Positions 6,483-8,817 of a stretch of DNA of 8,817 bases are shown here, piece after piece. Source of the stretch: an uncultured Actinomyces sp. (GTDB lineage: Bacteria; Actinomycetota; Actinomycetes; Actinomycetales; Actinomycetaceae). Position numbers and translations under genes: made by a program. Location: positions 1 through 8,817 of the forward strand of contig CAKAPY010000042.1 of assembly GCA_916719935.1 (NCBI GenBank), given 5' to 3'. Under the pieces are notes generated by a model. That model searched no databases. It saw only the letters and a list, made by a program, of their open reading frames with translations, and was not told where the DNA came from. The stretch's first letter is position 1. Every line of letters begins with the position of its first letter.

Positions 6483-8045
6483 CTACTCCTGTTCTACACG
6501 GATTAGGGTTCCGTGTTCAAGATCGGAAAGGACCGACGGATCAACACCGGCAGCCTCAACAATAGGACGGCGAATCATCTGATCACCCTGGGCTTCACAC
6601 AGAGAAGTCCACGATGCGGCGATCAGCCCTGGAAGGTTCCGTACTGCAAATCCGCGCAGGTAAGCACGAGTATTTTCAGGAGCCCAGTCTGCAGCATGCT
6701 CAACTTCCTCAGGAGTGAACATCCGCTTAACGCGCCCAGCTCGGTCAAGTGCAGCAACTAGCGAGCGATCCGCACGCAAATCCGCCCACTGCAGATCCAT
6801 CGCAGCAAGTTTAGGGTCATCCCACGTTGTGGAGAGGCGCTGACGTTGACGCTCAAGAAGCTGATACTTCCCAACCCATTCAACCTCGGTGGCAACGCTC
6901 AATAGCTCCTCAGACATACGCGTGAGGACATCATCCCAGTACTTCAGGATGAGCTCTTCGTCTGCACTCAGTTCGATACCTACGCGGGTGAATGTCTCAG
7001 AGACCAAATCGACATAAATCTTTTGAACGTCAAGGGCGCTTCGCGCCCCTCCGGCAAGCCCAGCCTTATAAGTCAGCGTCGGGTCATGGCTGATGTTCCA
7101 GGTTTCTTGAACCGGATCATCCATCGCAAGAGCATCCCATTCCATCCCAAGGCCCGCCTCAATTGCTTTGAGCACTAAGCCGGTTGTTCCCAGTCGAAGA
7201 TAGAGCGAGGAATCGAATTGGTTGGCATCTCCGCCGATCACGTGAAGGCGACGGAAGTAGGCAGGGTTCGCATGAGCTTCGTCGCGAGTATTGATAATCG
7301 GGCGGTTAAAGGTAGTCTCTAAGCCGACTTCATTTTCAACAAAGTCAGCTCGCTGCGAGATCTGAAAACCAGCAAATTCACTGCGCTGACCGATTCCGAC
7401 GCGTCCTGCGCCACAAATAACCGGACGGGTGACGAAGAACGGGGTGAGGCCTCGGATGAGATCGTCAAGATCAATGCGACGGCTGATCTGATAGTTCTCG
7501 TGTGTTCCGTAAGCCGCACCCTTACCATCCGTATTGTTCTTCACCAACACGATCTCGTCTCCGCGCTCACGAGCTGCTGACATCATTCGCCGAGCAATAA
7601 CTTCGCCGGCGCGATCCCACAGCGCAGCATCGCGTGCGCTGAGCGTTTCAGGCGCAGAATACTCCGGGTGAGCGTGATCAACGTAGAGCCGAGCACCGTT
7701 TGTCAGCACAGATGACACCGCTGCAGGCAAATATCCACTTGAGTGCCGAGGCAAGGGAAGCCTTTCGCTTCCACCTGAAGGAGCAAGGTGGTAGGGGTCA
7801 TCGGTCAGCATCGAGGGATCTGCAGCTGCCCGAGAAAGTCTCATGCCACGCAGGTCATTCAAAGGATCTTCAGCCGTATAGTCCCAGCGAACGGGCTGAC
7901 TACCCTCCGTAGGTGTACCGCTGCGTGAGAGAGCCGAGTAAGCATCAACTATCCGGCAGGATAGGTCAACAGGATCAGCTCCAGGATTCTCGGGAGAATA
8001 AATTCCGAATTCAGTCTCGGTACTCATCACCATATGAGAGCTCAT
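6483..8045 (-). CDS. dop: Pup deamidase/depupylase
   Basis: Dop deamidates the C-terminal Gln of Pup to Glu, making it ligatable, and also removes Pup from modified proteins. It is a PafA paralogue with the same glutamine-synthetase-like fold. The 520-residue product shows STETEFGIYSP (8-18, with Glu10 and Glu12 of the metal-binding motif), a long insertion at about 41-110 that includes the Dop loop and is absent from PafA, and GARLYVDHAHPEYSAPE (117-133), where Asp123 matches the catalytic aspartate. These are followed by VKNNTDGKGAAYGTHENY, FFVTRPVICGAGRVG, FQISQRADF, RPIINTRDEAHA and RRLHVIGGDAN. The ATG at 8043-8045 forms an ATGA overlap with the arc stop and has AAGGAG 8 nt upstream. Further ATGs at codons 5 and 7 are possible but less well placed. 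The stop is TAG, 2 bp before pup. The gene appears intact. Confidence 0.96.
   Translation of the reverse strand: MSSHMVMSTETEFGIYSPENPGADPVDLSCRIVDAYSALSRSGTPTEGSQPVRWDYTAEDPLNDLRGMRLSRAAADPSMLTDDPYHLAPSGGSERLPLPRHSSGYLPAAVSSVLTNGARLYVDHAHPEYSAPETLSARDAALWDRAGEVIARRMMSAARERGDEIVLVKNNTDGKGAAYGTHENYQISRRIDLDDLIRGLTPFFVTRPVICGAGRVGIGQRSEFAGFQISQRADFVENEVGLETTFNRPIINTRDEAHANPAYFRRLHVIGGDANQFDSSLYLRLGTTGLVLKAIEAGLGMEWDALAMDDPVQETWNISHDPTLTYKAGLAGGARSALDVQKIYVDLVSETFTRVGIELSADEELILKYWDDVLTRMSEELLSVATEVEWVGKYQLLERQRQRLSTTWDDPKLAAMDLQWADLRADRSLVAALDRAGRVKRMFTPEEVEHAADWAPENTRAYLRGFAVRNLPGLIAASWTSLCEAQGDQMIRRPIVEAAGVDPSVLSDLEHGTLIRVEQE
6486..6490 (-). promoter_or_regulatory. pup Shine-Dalgarno site at the dop 3' end
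   Basis: AGGAG on the minus strand ends 5 nt before the pup ATG and lies in the last codons of dop (CAG GAG TAG). It supports the pup start and tight coupling of dop and pup translation. Confidence 0.7.
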
Positions 8046-8817
8046 TGCTGGTTCTCCTTCAGGGGATGGATATCAGCGATATCTTGATCCAGGCCGATCG
8101 TGCGCGCCCAATCCGCTGGAGCCTGTCGGGTTGCCAGTTCCATTGATTCGCGAATTTCATCGCCGAGGCCGTGCATGACGTGGTCGAGCGCCATCCCCTG
8201 CGTACCGTTCTCGATTGCATCAAGGATCGCGTATTTCTTTGCTCGCTCCACAATTCCTGCAATCATGGCGCCCGAAACAATATCGGCAAGGTAGATGATG
8301 CGTTCCTGACCTGAATGACTACGCGCAGACAGTAAAGCCGAATTGTCATCACGCCGATAAAGGCTGGCAACTGCCCGATCGATCATCTCTTCATGGCTCA
8401 TGTGCTGACCGCTTTGTGCAAGAGGTACAGAGCGGTCAAGATGCTTTCTGAAAATATCCTTCGCTGCACGTTCATCTGGGCGTTCAATGCGGATACGGAC
8501 ATCAAGTCTTCCGGGGCGAAGGACAGCTGGATCGATCATGTCAGCACGGTTTGAGGCACCAACAATCACTACGTTGTCAAGACTTTCGACACCGTCCATT
8601 TCAGCGAGCAGCTGAGGAACCACCATCGTTTCAACATCGGAAGAAATTCCTGTACCGCGCGTTCTGAAAAGAGCTTCCATCTCATCGAAGAAGATCACGA
8701 CTGGGACCTTCGATGAAGCCAATGCGCGAGCCCGAGCGAAAATTGCACGGATCTGTCGTTCTGTCTCACCAACGAACTTCGTGAGAAGTTCGGGCCCCTT
8801 AATTGAAGGCTATTTCC
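8042..8817 (-). CDS. arc: Proteasomal ATPase ARC/Mpa, C-terminal part (5' end outside the window, frame broken near the edge)
   Basis: ARC (Mpa in mycobacteria) is a hexameric AAA ATPase that captures Pup by its N-terminal coiled coil and unfolds pupylated proteins. About 255 residues are readable: IKGPELLTKFVGETERQIR, the Walker B VVIFFDEME, the pore-proximal RTRGTGISSDVETMVVPQLLAEMDG, sensor 1 ASNR, and the second region of homology with arginine fingers (DPAVLRPGRLD). An alpha-helical lid and C-terminal domain follow, with IVSGAMIAGIVERAKKYAI. The coiled coil, OB domains and Walker A would lie upstream, outside the window. The C-terminus ends LKENQQ, not the GQYL-type tail that docks on the 20S proteasome. 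Reading upstream, the frame meets an in-frame TAG at 8810-8812, only a few bases from the edge, where a residue pattern like (Y/F)FLNIKGPELL would be expected. One missing base in the short A run near 8806 would restore a plausible reading, so this may be an error at the sequence end or a true frameshift. Confidence 0.9.
8054..8059 (-). promoter_or_regulatory. dop Shine-Dalgarno site
   Basis: AAGGAG on the minus strand lies 8 nt before the dop ATG, inside the last codons of arc. It decides for the ATG that overlaps the arc stop over the later in-frame ATGs. Confidence 0.7.

Overview
The window reads as one continuous minus-strand operon from an actinobacterium. The evidence is a Pup/Dop/PafA/ARC pupylation set (largely an actinobacterial system), an actinobacterial-type EF-P with a PGKGP loop, and an aroC-aroK-aroB cluster leading into efp. 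Base composition looks moderate rather than extremely GC-rich. Together with the lack of proteasome genes between pup and pafA, this suggests an Actinomycetaceae-like or other non-streptomycete actinobacterium. The genus cannot be fixed by reading alone.

In transcription order (high to low coordinates) the layout is: arc/mpa proteasomal ATPase (5' end outside the window), dop (Pup deamidase/depupylase), pup, pafA (Pup ligase), a membrane-anchored FKBP-like protein, aroC (chorismate synthase, broken), aroK (shikimate kinase), aroB (3-dehydroquinate synthase), a degenerate shikimate-kinase-like paralogue, and efp (3' end cut by the window edge). Gaps are 0-47 bp. Four junctions are 4-bp stop/start overlaps (ATGA or GTGA), so translational coupling is likely throughout. 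No stretch over 50 bp lacks a gene, and I found no convincing internal promoter or terminator.

The first half is a complete pupylation cycle. Dop converts the C-terminal Gln of Pup to Glu, PafA ligates Pup to target lysines, ARC unfolds pupylated proteins, and Dop also removes Pup. No prcB/prcA genes lie in the usual place, and ARC ends without the GQYL-type proteasome-docking tail, so this looks like the proteasome-independent version known from Corynebacterium. The second half supplies steps 2, 5 and 7 of the shikimate pathway plus the polyproline translation factor EF-P.

The main oddities are these. (1) aroC carries an internal deletion of roughly 70 bp, apparently between copies of a GTCATGGT-like repeat read in two different frames; it removes a conserved block and shifts the frame. 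(2) The extra shikimate-kinase-like protein keeps its P-loop but has lost key shikimate-binding residues. (3) The FKBP-like protein has two decayed FKBP folds behind a membrane anchor. (4) The arc frame is interrupted a few codons from the window edge.
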